From: a bacterium | GTDB taxonomy: Bacteria > Margulisbacteria > Marinamargulisbacteria > UBA817 > JAQBTH01 | NCBI GenBank assembly: GCA_027623425.1 | Contig: JAQBTH010000008.1 | Span: forward strand, 1 to 41,466 | Reading direction: 5' to 3' | DNA: 41,466 nucleotides | Part shown: in pieces, positions 1 to 8,464 of the stretch | How positions within the stretch are numbered: the stretch's first letter is position 1 | Layout of the letters: each line of letters starts with the position of its first letter | Translations under genes and position numbers: made by a program | Notes under the pieces: generated by a model | The model's input: the letters and a program-made list of their open reading frames with translations, nothing else | What the model was told of the DNA's origin: nothing | Databases searched by the model: none

Positions 1-309
1 CCTATAGATGCAAATCTGGATTATGAAAGTTTAGAGCAAGTTACTAATAGTACTAAACCAGTAGCGACAAGTGGAAGAGATGTTGCAAATGCATTTGAAG
101 GTTTAGAAAATAAAGATGATATTCAGGGAAGTCTTAAAAGTGGGTACATAGAATTTAACATTACTAAAGATGGAAACTCCAAGACGCGTTACCTAAGTTT
201 TACTCCTTTGCGAGGTGTTCATGTAGCGAAAAAACCACCAACGGGTCAAGTTGCGCTTGAAGCGCAGCGTTCTTTTGAAATTATGAATACGCTTGGATTC
301 AGGAAGTAA
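1..309 (+). CDS. 3' end of an unrecognised protein (partial)
   Basis: An open frame enters at base 1 and ends at TAA 307-309, giving the last 102 residues of a protein whose start lies outside the window. The visible part is polar, with stretches such as GRDVANAFEGLENKDD and FTPLRGVHVAKKPP, no membrane segment and no motif I recognise. The C-terminus (about residues 80-102, ending NTLGFRK) looks like a regular helix after a Pro/Lys linker. Only 12 bases separate it from the end of thiC on the opposite strand, so the two genes converge. The function is unknown; the evidence that it is coding is the clean open frame in codon usage like its neighbours. Confidence 0.6.
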   Translation, partial: PIDANLDYESLEQVTNSTKPVATSGRDVANAFEGLENKDDIQGSLKSGYIEFNITKDGNSKTRYLSFTPLRGVHVAKKPPTGQVALEAQRSFEIMNTLGFRK

Positions 310-321
310 CGTTCAGTAACC

Positions 322-2090
<1,769 letters not shown>

Positions 2091-2131
2091 AAACCCCCTT
2101 TCTCGCACCAGGGTTGATCCTGTTTTACCCC

Positions 2132-2226
2132 TCATTCCCGACCAACCCTGGCCGTCATTCCCGACCCAGCATGTCATTCCCGACCAACCTTGGCCGTCAT
2201 TCCCGACCCCGATCGGGAATCCCCCC
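2132..2226. repeat. Cluster of four TCATTCCCGAC palindromic repeat units
   Basis: Four consecutive units start with TCATTCCCGACC at 2132, 2155, 2174 and 2197, spaced 23, 19 and 23 bases. Units 1 and 3 are near-identical (they differ at CCCTGG versus CTTGG). Unit 4 contains the palindrome ATTCCCGA-CCCCGA-TCGGGAAT (2199-2220). Units of the type GTCATTCCC...GGGAATCC are known as dispersed REP-like palindromes in many Gram-negative genomes. The cluster lies between divergent thiC and aroE; a related degenerate unit lies after ndk (31643-31668). Confidence 0.75.
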
Positions 2227-2246
2227 ATACGTCACGACTACGCGCC

Positions 2247-2275
2247 TTGCTCTTCACTACGCCCACGCCTATAAT
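2247..2275 (+). promoter_or_regulatory. Promoter of aroE (TTGCTC-17-TATAAT)
   Basis: TTGCTC at 2247-2252, a 17-base spacer, and a perfect TATAAT at 2270-2275. The -10 ends 7 bases before the aroE ATG at 2283, so the predicted transcript starts at the start codon. There is no Shine-Dalgarno before that ATG, which fits leaderless translation. Confidence 0.55.
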
Positions 2276-2282
2276 AAATCTA

Positions 2283-3122
2283 ATGAACTCCGGGGAAACC
2301 AAACAACTAGCCGTAATCGGAAATCCAATCTCGCACTCTGCATCACCCAAAATGCAAGGGGCCATGATTGCCGATTTAAATCTAAATATGAGCTACAATG
2401 CGATTTTAATCGAGACGCCAGACGCCTTAAGGGTATTTTGCGATAGCGTGCGCGACGACGCCAATTTTATTGGGTTCAATGTCACCATTCCTTATAAAGA
2501 AGTGGTGATGCCATTTTTAGATGAATTAGCGCCATCCGCATTACGCGCTCAAGCGGTAAACACGGTGGTCAATAAAGGGGGGCGTTTAGTTGGTCATAAT
2601 ACCGATGGAGACGGATATGTTTTGGCGTTAACATCAGAGTGTCAGTTTAAGCTCAAAGGTAGCAGCGCGGTTCTTATTGGGGCAGGGGGAGCCGCAAAAG
2701 GCATCGCAGTGGCGCTGATGGAAAACGGATTAAAGCAGTTAACAATTGTGAATCGCACATTAAGTAAAGCAGAGGGACTGTCGCAGCATCTTCTTACATT
2801 GGGGTACACCACAACAGCCCTTGCACTTGCGTATGCCGACCAGGCGCTAAGTAATGCGGGTTTAGTCATAAATACAACCCCAATTGGCATGGCCGACACT
2901 GTCCACCACACCCCGCTTCCTGTCACAAACTGGTGCCATTCAGGCCAGCTTGTTTCAGATATTATTTATAAACCCGCCCAAACAGAGTTTCTAAAGCAAG
3001 CCGCTGCAAAGGGGGCCAAAACCTATGGTGGAGCAGGTATGTTAGCAGGGCAGGGCGCAATCGCATTTAAGCTATTTACAGGTAAGAATGCACAGTTTGA
3101 TATAATGAGAGCAACACTCTAG
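2283..3122 (+). CDS. aroE: Shikimate dehydrogenase
   Basis: NADP-dependent reduction of 3-dehydroshikimate to shikimate in the chorismate pathway. From ATG 2283 the product is 279 residues, typical for AroE. The substrate-binding motif NPISHSASPKM is at 14-24, the catalytic lysine lies in NVTIPYK (K72), the partner aspartate in HNTDGDG (D108), and the Rossmann loop GAGGAAKG with the following NRT binds NADP. The frame extends upstream to a TTG at 2190, but that stretch runs through the palindromic repeat and would add 31 atypical residues. ATG 2283 aligns with the family start and sits 7 bases after a TATAAT. Chorismate made here feeds the trpBA genes located downstream at 20320. Confidence 0.96.
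   Translation: MNSGETKQLAVIGNPISHSASPKMQGAMIADLNLNMSYNAILIETPDALRVFCDSVRDDANFIGFNVTIPYKEVVMPFLDELAPSALRAQAVNTVVNKGGRLVGHNTDGDGYVLALTSECQFKLKGSSAVLIGAGGAAKGIAVALMENGLKQLTIVNRTLSKAEGLSQHLLTLGYTTTALALAYADQALSNAGLVINTTPIGMADTVHHTPLPVTNWCHSGQLVSDIIYKPAQTEFLKQAAAKGAKTYGGAGMLAGQGAIAFKLFTGKNAQFDIMRATL
3098..3106 (+). promoter_or_regulatory. Extended -10 upstream of the NYN-domain gene
   Basis: TGATATAAT: TG, one base, and a perfect TATAAT, inside the 3' end of aroE. No convincing -35 is present; a TTTACA at 3075-3080 is 20 bases away. It would give a leader of about 40 bases carrying the hairpin at 3117-3134 and the Shine-Dalgarno GAGAGG at 3137-3142. Confidence 0.4.
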
Positions 3123-3134
3123 TTTGCACTAGAG
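3117..3134 (+). other. Perfect 6-bp inverted repeat in the leader of the NYN gene
   Basis: CTCTAG (3117-3122), a 6-base loop TTTGCA, and CTAGAG (3129-3134). It overlaps the aroE stop codon and ends 17 bases before the next start codon. No T-run follows, so it is not a classical terminator. It could be an RNA hairpin in the 5' leader or an operator; the role is unknown. Confidence 0.35.
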
Positions 3135-3151
3135 ACGAGAGGATTTAAAAA

Positions 3152-3736
3152 ATGACACCAATTAAAAATGATTTAGCACAATATTCACAATATCAGCGAG
3201 TAGGAGTATTTGTTGATGTGCAGAATATGTTCTATTCCGCAAAATACATTATGAAAGCAAAATTAGACTTTGCAAAACTGATGAAAAAGGCCGTGCGAGG
3301 CCGTCAGTTAATACGGGCAGTTTGTTACGTGATTGACAACCCAGAAATCGATCAGAGTGGCTTTACCGACATGTTAATCGCCAATGGCTACGAGATAAAG
3401 TCAAAAGAGCTTAGAAGCCGTGCTGATGGGTCTCAGAAGGGCGATTGGGATATGGGTATCGGCGTCGATGCCATTTCAATGGCGGATAAACTCGATATTC
3501 TAGTATTAGTGTCTGGCGACGGTGATTTTGCAGATTTGGTGTATTACCTAAAAAGCAAAGGCGTGTTTGTGGAAGCCATGTCATTTTCTGAAAGCACCAA
3601 TGATGATCTGATCAAAGCGGTAGATTTACACATTCCAATTGAGAAAGACATGTTGCTGCGACCAAAACGATTAAACAATCGTCGACCAAATGGCAATAAA
3701 TCTTCAGACGCACCAACTAACTCCACTGACGAATGA
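3152..3736 (+). CDS. NYN-domain (LabA/DUF88-like) putative ribonuclease
   Basis: 194 residues, a single NYN/PIN-like fold over about residues 16-165 and a basic, Asn-rich tail. The acidic residues expected at the metal site are visible: D22 in VFVDVQN, D98 and D100 in KGDWDMGIGVD, D123 and D125 in VSGDGDF. The family is thought to contain metal-dependent RNA nucleases; the substrate is unknown. A good Shine-Dalgarno GAGAGG precedes ATG 3152. The stop overlaps the next start (ATGA at 3733-3736), so it is translationally coupled to the membrane protein that follows. The domain call is firm; the activity is an inference. Confidence 0.85.
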   Translation: MTPIKNDLAQYSQYQRVGVFVDVQNMFYSAKYIMKAKLDFAKLMKKAVRGRQLIRAVCYVIDNPEIDQSGFTDMLIANGYEIKSKELRSRADGSQKGDWDMGIGVDAISMADKLDILVLVSGDGDFADLVYYLKSKGVFVEAMSFSESTNDDLIKAVDLHIPIEKDMLLRPKRLNNRRPNGNKSSDAPTNSTDE

Positions 3737-4467
3737 GTATCGGTAAAATCATCCTCGAAGGATACCGCTTAATAAAAGAAGACTGGATTGTGGCGACACC
3801 GTATCTGATCTTTTCGTTTATCTCTTATTTGTTCACGACACAGTTTCAGACATTCTTAAACGTTGAAATGCCGTTTCAATCTTATTTTATACGCTCACTT
3901 GCGGTGAATTGGGTGCTGGAAGGCTTTGTTATCAGTTTTACTTTGGCAATGTGCATCGCCGTTGTATCTAAGAAAAGTATTGAAATATCCAGCGCAGGGA
4001 GCATGGCCTTTAAGCGTCTGTTTAATATGCTTTTAGTGACCATTTGGACGGTGGCGCCAGCTATTTTTATTTCCTATCACGTTGCCCCAAAGCTAGTGGA
4101 CCCTGCGATCTCGATTCCAACACATTATATTGGTTTAGTGCTGGTCGTCATGGTTGTGAATGTGGTGTTAGTGTTTGCAGATATTTTAGTTGTTGGCCCA
4201 CAATTTGGGTTTGTTAGATCAGTTTTAGAATCTGCGTATTTGGTTGCTAAGAATTCCATGATGGTTGCCAAGTTAATTCTGGCGTCAATTATGGTGTCGA
4301 TTAGTTTGCAGGTGTTAAGTATTATAATGGCGGGGATTCCCGTCGTTGGAGAGTCGTTATTCTTTGTCGCGCTTCAAGGCTTTAATTTCACTTTGGTAAG
4401 CGCAATGGCTGTGGTGGTTTATTACAACGGTTTGCGTAAACAAACCACCATCGTAGTGGATGCCTAG
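3733..4467 (+). CDS. Integral membrane protein of unknown function
   Basis: 244 residues with about five to six hydrophobic segments (approximate residues 18-36, 60-80, 100-117, 133-157, 178-200, 205-230). Short charged loops lie between, and the N-terminus begins GKIILEGYRLIKEDW. The layout recalls the DUF6159-like or glycerophosphodiesterase-membrane-domain type of small membrane proteins, but I cannot assign a family with confidence. No catalytic motif is visible. Its ATG overlaps the stop of the NYN gene by 4 bases, so the two are probably made together. Its stop shares the palindrome CTAG (4464-4467) with the stop of the small gene on the other strand. Confidence 0.75.
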   Translation: MSIGKIILEGYRLIKEDWIVATPYLIFSFISYLFTTQFQTFLNVEMPFQSYFIRSLAVNWVLEGFVISFTLAMCIAVVSKKSIEISSAGSMAFKRLFNMLLVTIWTVAPAIFISYHVAPKLVDPAISIPTHYIGLVLVVMVVNVVLVFADILVVGPQFGFVRSVLESAYLVAKNSMMVAKLILASIMVSISLQVLSIIMAGIPVVGESLFFVALQGFNFTLVSAMAVVVYYNGLRKQTTIVVDA

Positions 4468-4595
4468 TTTAAGCTATATGTAACTTGAATCTTCTTATTG
4501 CTAAGATTTAGTACGCGCGTTTCTTTCGCTACACCGATTTTATTTTCAATGTCTGCAAAGTTTAAAGTGATATTACTGTGGATGTCCTGATTCAT
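4464..4595 (-). CDS. Small protein of 43 residues, unknown function
   Basis: ATG at 4595-4593 and TAG at 4466-4464 enclose 43 codons. The translation runs from MNQDIHSNITLNFADIENK to KKIQVTYSLN. A perfect AGGAGG (plus positions 4604-4609) lies 8 bases before the ATG, the best Shine-Dalgarno in this part of the window. The peptide is soluble, without a membrane segment; the spacing of hydrophobic residues and the IQVTYSLN end suggest a small beta-rich fold. It is shorter than most automatic cut-offs. The sequence matches no family I know. The strong ribosome site in an otherwise empty gap is the main evidence that it is real. Confidence 0.6.
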   Translation of the reverse strand: MNQDIHSNITLNFADIENKIGVAKETRVLNLSNKKIQVTYSLN

Positions 4596-4724
4596 GTTGT
4601 TAGCCTCCTAAAGCTGGTTGCATTCAGTCAAATGCGTTGTTTTTTTTCCTCGTGCAATATATACCCAATGTAAACTTAGCTAAAACATCGAAAAATCTTG
4701 ATGCAATGAGCGGGAGTATAGGGC

Positions 4725-4753
4725 TAGACAGTTTGAATCGCCATTGCTATACT
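4725..4753 (+). promoter_or_regulatory. Promoter of rplY-pyrF (TAGACA-17-TATACT, extended -10)
   Basis: TAGACA at 4725-4730 (5 of 6 consensus), a 17-base spacer, and TATACT at 4748-4753 preceded by TGC, an extended -10. The expected start is near 4760, leaving a leader of about 38 bases before rplY. The rest of the gap 4610-4724 is AT-rich and shows nothing else I can support. Confidence 0.7.
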
Positions 4754-4797
4754 GTCCAGCCTAACAATTACTACTTAAGACCAATAGGAGTTTGACT

Positions 4798-5442
4798 ATG
4801 ACAGCAACGGTTCTCGACGCGAAACCGCGCACGGAAAAAGGAAAAAACAAGGTAAAACATTTACGCAATGAGGGTATTATCCCAGCTGTTGTGTATGGTG
4901 GAAGCGCGGAACCAGAGATGGTTTCTGTTGAACTTCGCATTTTAGAGATGTTATACAATCGCAGCCCATATGGCCGCAACCAAATTATTGACCTATCTAT
5001 AGATGGAAAACAGACGCAAGTTATTTCTAAAGACTTTGGTCGCCATCCAGTAACAGGCCGTATCAAACACGTGGATTTTTATCGCGTCCAAGAAGGCAAA
5101 ACAGTGGCAATCAATGTGCCAGTTCGTTTGTCAGGAACGGCTGTTGGTCAGAAGATGGGTGGAGTCCTTTTACAAGGATTAACGGCAATTAAAATTGAAT
5201 GTCAGCCATCAGCAATCCCTGAGTTTGTTGCCGCCGATGTGTCAGGTATGAAGCTGGGTGACGTGTTGCAAGTAAAAGACTTGAAATTAGATGGCATTAA
5301 CGTGAAGTCTATGCGTTACGAAATCATTGCTACTGTAGATGTTCCGCGTGCTGAAAAAGCAGCTGGTTCAACCGAAGATAGCGTTCCAGTGAATAACGCA
5401 GCAGCTTCTGAAGATGAAGATGGCGAATCCGGAGACGAATAG
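4798..5442 (+). CDS. rplY: 50S ribosomal protein L25 (CTC/TL5 type)
   Basis: Binds 5S rRNA in the large ribosomal subunit. 214 residues, so this is the long CTC/TL5 form: an N-terminal L25 domain (about 1-90, with RTEKGKNKVKHLRNEG, IPAVVYGG and HVDFYRV) and a C-terminal beta domain (about 95-180, with PVRLSGTAVGQKMGGVL). The last 30 residues are an acidic Ser/Glu/Asp tail. ATG 4798 is preferred because AGGAG (4786-4790) lies 7 bases before it; the in-frame TTG at 4792 would be only 1 base from that site. The gene is followed by an overlapping pyrF in the same operon. Confidence 0.95.
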   Translation: MTATVLDAKPRTEKGKNKVKHLRNEGIIPAVVYGGSAEPEMVSVELRILEMLYNRSPYGRNQIIDLSIDGKQTQVISKDFGRHPVTGRIKHVDFYRVQEGKTVAINVPVRLSGTAVGQKMGGVLLQGLTAIKIECQPSAIPEFVAADVSGMKLGDVLQVKDLKLDGINVKSMRYEIIATVDVPRAEKAAGSTEDSVPVNNAAASEDEDGESGDE

Positions 5443-6229
5443 TCACCCGTTTTATCAGTCAGTACGTCAGAATGTTACTCGTCTAAATCAGTGTTTGTGC
5501 ATTGGTTTAGATCCAGACCCTAAAAAGTTACCAAGTGGGTATTCCCAAACGGTGGCAGGTGTTGAAGCATTTCTTAACGATATCATCTCAATTACCAAGC
5601 ACCATTGCGTGGCATATAAACCAAATATCAGTTTCTTCGAAGCGCTTGGTTTAGACGGGTTGCATGTGTTGGAACGCGTGATGAAGCGCATTCCTTCTCA
5701 TGTTCCCACTGTTTTAGACGCAAAACGCGGTGATATTGGCAATACATCGGCCATGCAGGCGCGTTATATTTTTGATTATTTTGGCGCAAGCGCCACAACT
5801 GTTCATCCCTACATGGGTGGGGATAGCGTCCTGCCGTTTATTGAACACAGAGATCGGTATACGTTCATATTAGCGCTAACGTCGAATGTTGGGGCGCGGG
5901 ATATTGAAAAGCTGGCTTTGGCCGATGGTAGGCCCTTGTACAGTGCTGTTGTGGATCAGTGCCTAACCTGGCACTCGATCGCCCAAAACGTGGGATTGGT
6001 TGTGGGTGCGACGCAAGACGAGATGGCCAAAATCCGCAAACAAACCCCAGACCAACTCTTTTTGATTCCGGGCGTCGGTGCCCAAGGTGGCGATTACCAC
6101 GCTGTAAAAACGGTAGGCCAAAACCAAGATGGACTAGCACTAATCAATATGTCTCGCGGCATACTGTATGCTAGTCCAACAAAATCAGATATGGAATCAA
6201 AAATCTTACAGATTATTAACGCCTTATAA
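5414..6229 (+). CDS. pyrF: Orotidine 5'-phosphate decarboxylase (subfamily 2)
   Basis: Converts OMP to UMP, the last step of de novo pyrimidine synthesis. 271 residues, the longer subfamily 2 form. The catalytic tetrad motif DAKRGDI is visible (D102, K104, D107), with CIGLDPDPKKLP near the N-terminus, KPNISFFEALG, HPYMGGDSVLPF and FLIPGVGAQGGD for phosphate binding. The start overlaps the end of rplY by 29 bases; ATG 5414 is used, ATG 5420 is equally possible, and neither has a strong ribosome site, which points to coupling with rplY. The combination with a ribosomal gene is unusual, but pyrimidine supply links it to carAB further on. Confidence 0.95.
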   Translation: MKMANPETNSHPFYQSVRQNVTRLNQCLCIGLDPDPKKLPSGYSQTVAGVEAFLNDIISITKHHCVAYKPNISFFEALGLDGLHVLERVMKRIPSHVPTVLDAKRGDIGNTSAMQARYIFDYFGASATTVHPYMGGDSVLPFIEHRDRYTFILALTSNVGARDIEKLALADGRPLYSAVVDQCLTWHSIAQNVGLVVGATQDEMAKIRKQTPDQLFLIPGVGAQGGDYHAVKTVGQNQDGLALINMSRGILYASPTKSDMESKILQIINAL

Positions 6230-6239
6230 AAGGTGTTTT
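6220..6239 (+). terminator. Possible terminator between convergent pyrF and rpoD
   Basis: CGCCTT, loop ATAA, AAGGTG (6 pairs, one G-U) followed by TTTT. It overlaps the pyrF stop codon and touches the rpoD stop. The T-run serves the plus strand; the other side is not T-rich. The stem is short, so the strength is uncertain. Confidence 0.4.
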
Positions 6240-7338
6240 AAGCGATAACGTTGCTGCGGTAGGCTTCTAATCGACGCTTGCGTGTCGGGTGTTTTAGCTT
6301 ACGTAGTGCTTTTTCTTCAATCTGACGAATACGTTCACGGGTCACATTATACACGCGCCCCACTTCTTCCAAAGTACGAGGGCGTCCATCATCAAACCCA
6401 AAGCGAAGCTTTAGAATCATTTGTTCGCGTTCTGTCAAAATCGACATCGCTTTAATAAGCTCTTCACGCAAAATATGGCGATATGCTGCAAACTCAGGTG
6501 ATTCTAAGTTCTTATCTTCAATGAAATCTCCCAATTGAGAACTCTCTTCGTCGCCAACAGGCATTTCAAGGCTCAAAGGAACCTGTGAATATTTACGAAT
6601 CGCAATAATATTTTCAAGCGGGATGCCAGATTTTTCTGATACTTCTTCTTCAGTTGGTCGTCGTCCAAGATCCTGCATTAACATGCGGCTGATCTTCTTT
6701 ACTTTGTAGATAGTTTCAACCATGTGTACTGGCACACGAATGGTGCGTGACTGGTCTGCTATTGCTCGTGTAATTCCTTGTTTGATCCACCATGTGGCGT
6801 AAGTCGAAAATTTAAATCCTTTTTTATAATCAAATTTTTCGGCTGCACGAATAAGTCCTGTGTTTCCTTCTTGAATAAGATCAAGAAACTGTAGGCCTTG
6901 ACCAGTGTATTTTTTAGCAATTGAAACAACCAAGCGTAGGTTGGCGTTGATCAGTTTCTTTTTTGCAATCTCGTTGCCTTCAGCCACTTTTTTAGCAAGC
7001 TCTATTTCTTCATCTGGATTTAGAAGCTTGATGGTACCAATTTCACGAAGATACATTTTTACCGAATCATCAAGATCAGCCATTTTCTCAACGTCGCCTT
7101 CTTGAATAGGCGCCTCGTCTTCACTTACGCTTCCTTTTGGCTGGCGTGCTTTTCGTCCTGGCTTTTTACTATCAGAAATTTCAATTCCTAAAGACATGAT
7201 CTCTTCGATTGTTTCAATCGAATTTTCTGGATTCTCTATAACTGAAAGAACTTCTTCGGGGCTTAAAATACCGCGCTCTCCAGCCATATTTTTAAGTTCA
7301 GTGACGTCATTAACTTCTTGGTCGGCATCGTATTTCAT
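6238..7338 (-). CDS. rpoD: Primary sigma factor, RpoD/SigA type
   Basis: Directs RNA polymerase to housekeeping promoters. At 366 residues it is the compact SigA-like form without the long non-conserved region of E. coli sigma70. Region 1.2 starts near residue 86 ([12 protein letters not shown]). Region 2 includes [23 protein letters not shown], the -10 recognition helix [21 protein letters not shown] and [11 protein letters not shown]. Region 4.2 has [27 protein letters not shown] for the -35. The first 85 residues hold a short acidic region 1.1. AAGGAG precedes ATG 7338 by 11 bases. The gene converges on pyrF. Confidence 0.97.
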   Translation of the reverse strand: MKYDADQEVNDVTELKNMAGERGILSPEEVLSVIENPENSIETIEEIMSLGIEISDSKKPGRKARQPKGSVSEDEAPIQEGDVEKMADLDDSVKMYLREIGTIKLLNPDEEIELAKKVAEGNEIAKKKLINANLRLVVSIAKKYTGQGLQFLDLIQEGNTGLIRAAEKFDYKKGFKFSTYATWWIKQGITRAIADQSRTIRVPVHMVETIYKVKKISRMLMQDLGRRPTEEEVSEKSGIPLENIIAIRKYSQVPLSLEMPVGDEESSQLGDFIEDKNLESPEFAAYRHILREELIKAMSILTEREQMILKLRFGFDDGRPRTLEEVGRVYNVTRERIRQIEEKALRKLKHPTRKRRLEAYRSNVIA

Positions 7339-7411
7339 AAACGTCGGTACTCCTTCAGGAATTGTATTTTTTTGTTAGTGATTCTGGGGAGTGAACTCAA
7401 TTAAAACCCCA

Positions 7412-7441
7412 ATAATAACAAAATTTGTGTATCTTAAGCAA
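7412..7441 (-). promoter_or_regulatory. Promoter of rpoD (TTGCTT-18-TATTAT, extended -10)
   Basis: On the minus strand: TTGCTT (7441-7436), an 18-base spacer, and TATTAT (7417-7412) preceded by TGT. It would give a leader of about 65 bases. A second candidate farther upstream on the same strand reads TTGAAA, 16 bases, TACGAT. The rest of 7339-7528 shows nothing else. Confidence 0.45.
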
Positions 7442-7528
7442 GAATTATTAATGCGACGGCATCGACACGCTTGCTTATATCTCTTATCGTATGAGAATTA
7501 TCTGAAGTTTCAAAAACTTTTTAAATGA

Positions 7529-8035
7529 TTAAACATCGGCAACCCAGAATTGAGGTTCAACTTGTACACTTACTGGTTGGCGCGCAACGATTGCTGCGGC
7601 TTGTTCCGGTGCGTCAGGTTGTGGCGGTTGTTGAAAACAGCAAAATCGGTCAAGGCAAGAACAGCTACACAACACTTGTCTACGACCGTTATTCTGATGG
7701 TGTTCATGGCCATATATTGCATATACTGCATCAACAAGAAGTCCTGCGCATGCAAGCGAAGTTCCTCCCACTATTCCAATAGGGTTCCCGCTGGTGTAAA
7801 TACAAGCAAACAACGCAGCCCCAAGTATACTGCCGCCTGTTGCCGTTCTGGCGATTTCACACTTGAGTGACTCTGGCTCACCAGTGCATTTCCTTGAACC
7901 ATCCCCGCCATGTTCCAGACGAGGGCGAATGTTTGAGTCACGTATCGTTGGGCAACAATTCCGCATCGCGTTTAGATAATCTCTTCCAGACTCTCGAATT
8001 CCAGACCAACACTCGCTATTTCTTAATCGTTCCAA
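7529..8035 (-). CDS. Orphan protein with Gly-rich hydrophobic segment and Cys-rich motif
   Basis: 168 residues from TTG 8035; an internal ATG (plus positions 7964-7966) gives 145. No recognised family. The middle (about 66-112) is a Gly/Ala-rich hydrophobic stretch, GGSILGAALFAC then GIVGGTSLACAGLL, that could form one or two membrane helices or a helical hairpin. Next come a His-rich turn (GHEHHQNN), a cysteine cluster (CSCSCLDRFCC) and a Pro/Gln-rich tail. There are twelve cysteines, far more than any neighbour, and codon use is less AT-biased with AGA/AGG arginines. No strong ribosome site is seen. Long shadow frames on the other strand reflect the higher GC. It may be real and acquired; certainty is moderate. 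Confidence 0.45.
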   Translation of the reverse strand: MERLRNSECWSGIRESGRDYLNAMRNCCPTIRDSNIRPRLEHGGDGSRKCTGEPESLKCEIARTATGGSILGAALFACIYTSGNPIGIVGGTSLACAGLLVDAVYAIYGHEHHQNNGRRQVLCSCSCLDRFCCFQQPPQPDAPEQAAAIVARQPVSVQVEPQFWVADV

Positions 8036-8089
8036 AACTAAAATCTACTCAAATAGTAAATTAAGTAAAATTGTGTTTTGTTGAAATGT

Positions 8090-8099
8090 ACAATATTGT
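8090..8099. promoter_or_regulatory. ACAATATTGT palindrome in an AT-rich divergent gap
   Basis: A perfect 10-base palindrome in the AT-rich gap between the orphan gene at 7529-8035 (-) and the 82-residue gene at 8194 (+). It could be an operator for either gene. The rest of 8036-8193 holds only a weak plus-strand promoter candidate, TTGAAA (8131-8136) with GATAAT (8156-8161) at 19 bases. Confidence 0.25.
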
Positions 8100-8193
8100 T
8101 TATTTTTATTCAAGTGTATAAAGTGAAATTTTGAAATCTCCCGTTTGCTTGATTCGATAATAGGTAGATTAAATTCGAGGAGGGGATGACATT

Positions 8194-8442
8194 ATGAATA
8201 ATATGCTAAACGATAGAAGACCATTTACGGAGTACCTAGAGGAGCGCGGCCTTTTTATTGATAACAAAGGTGGGATTCAACCTGAGAATATCGAAGTAAG
8301 TAAAGTGTCTAATATTTTACCCGGTAGTTATATGGTGTCGATTGGCGATGCAACGGTAACTTGTTTTAATTCAGAAGTATTTATCCGCACCATTCGAGAT
8401 GTGGAAAGTAAATTGAAGTATCAATTATTTGGCAATCAATAG
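8194..8442 (+). CDS. Small protein of 82 residues, unknown function
   Basis: 82 residues, soluble and acidic at the start (TEYLEERGLFIDNKGG), with a middle that alternates hydrophobic residues (GSYMVSIGDATVTCF) and a helical end (FIRTIRDVESKLKYQLF). It resembles a small alpha/beta regulator or ribosome-associated protein in layout, but no family is recognised. GAGGAGG (8177-8183) lies 10 bases before ATG 8194, a very strong ribosome site that makes the call firm. The stop is 22 bases from the end of the Bax-inhibitor-like gene on the other strand. Confidence 0.75.
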   Translation: MNNMLNDRRPFTEYLEERGLFIDNKGGIQPENIEVSKVSNILPGSYMVSIGDATVTCFNSEVFIRTIRDVESKLKYQLFGNQ

Positions 8443-8464
8443 CTAAGATTAAACCGGTAACGCG

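Noticed and set aside
2190-2282. Upstream extension of aroE from TTG 2190
   Set aside because: It runs through the palindromic repeats and adds residues not found in AroE proteins.
5865-6140. Minus-strand frame opposite pyrF
   Set aside because: Arg/Pro/His-rich shadow of the pyrF codons.
7525-8064. Plus-strand frames opposite the Cys-rich orphan
   Set aside because: Several overlapping frames exist here, but they start and stop irregularly, lack ribosome sites and have no protein-like pattern; the minus-strand frame is longer and reads more like a protein.
8182-8191. GGGGATGACA before the 82-residue gene as a repeat unit
   Set aside because: It matches ten bases of the repeat unit at 31643-31668 but lacks the palindromic partner; it is explained by the Shine-Dalgarno region and chance.
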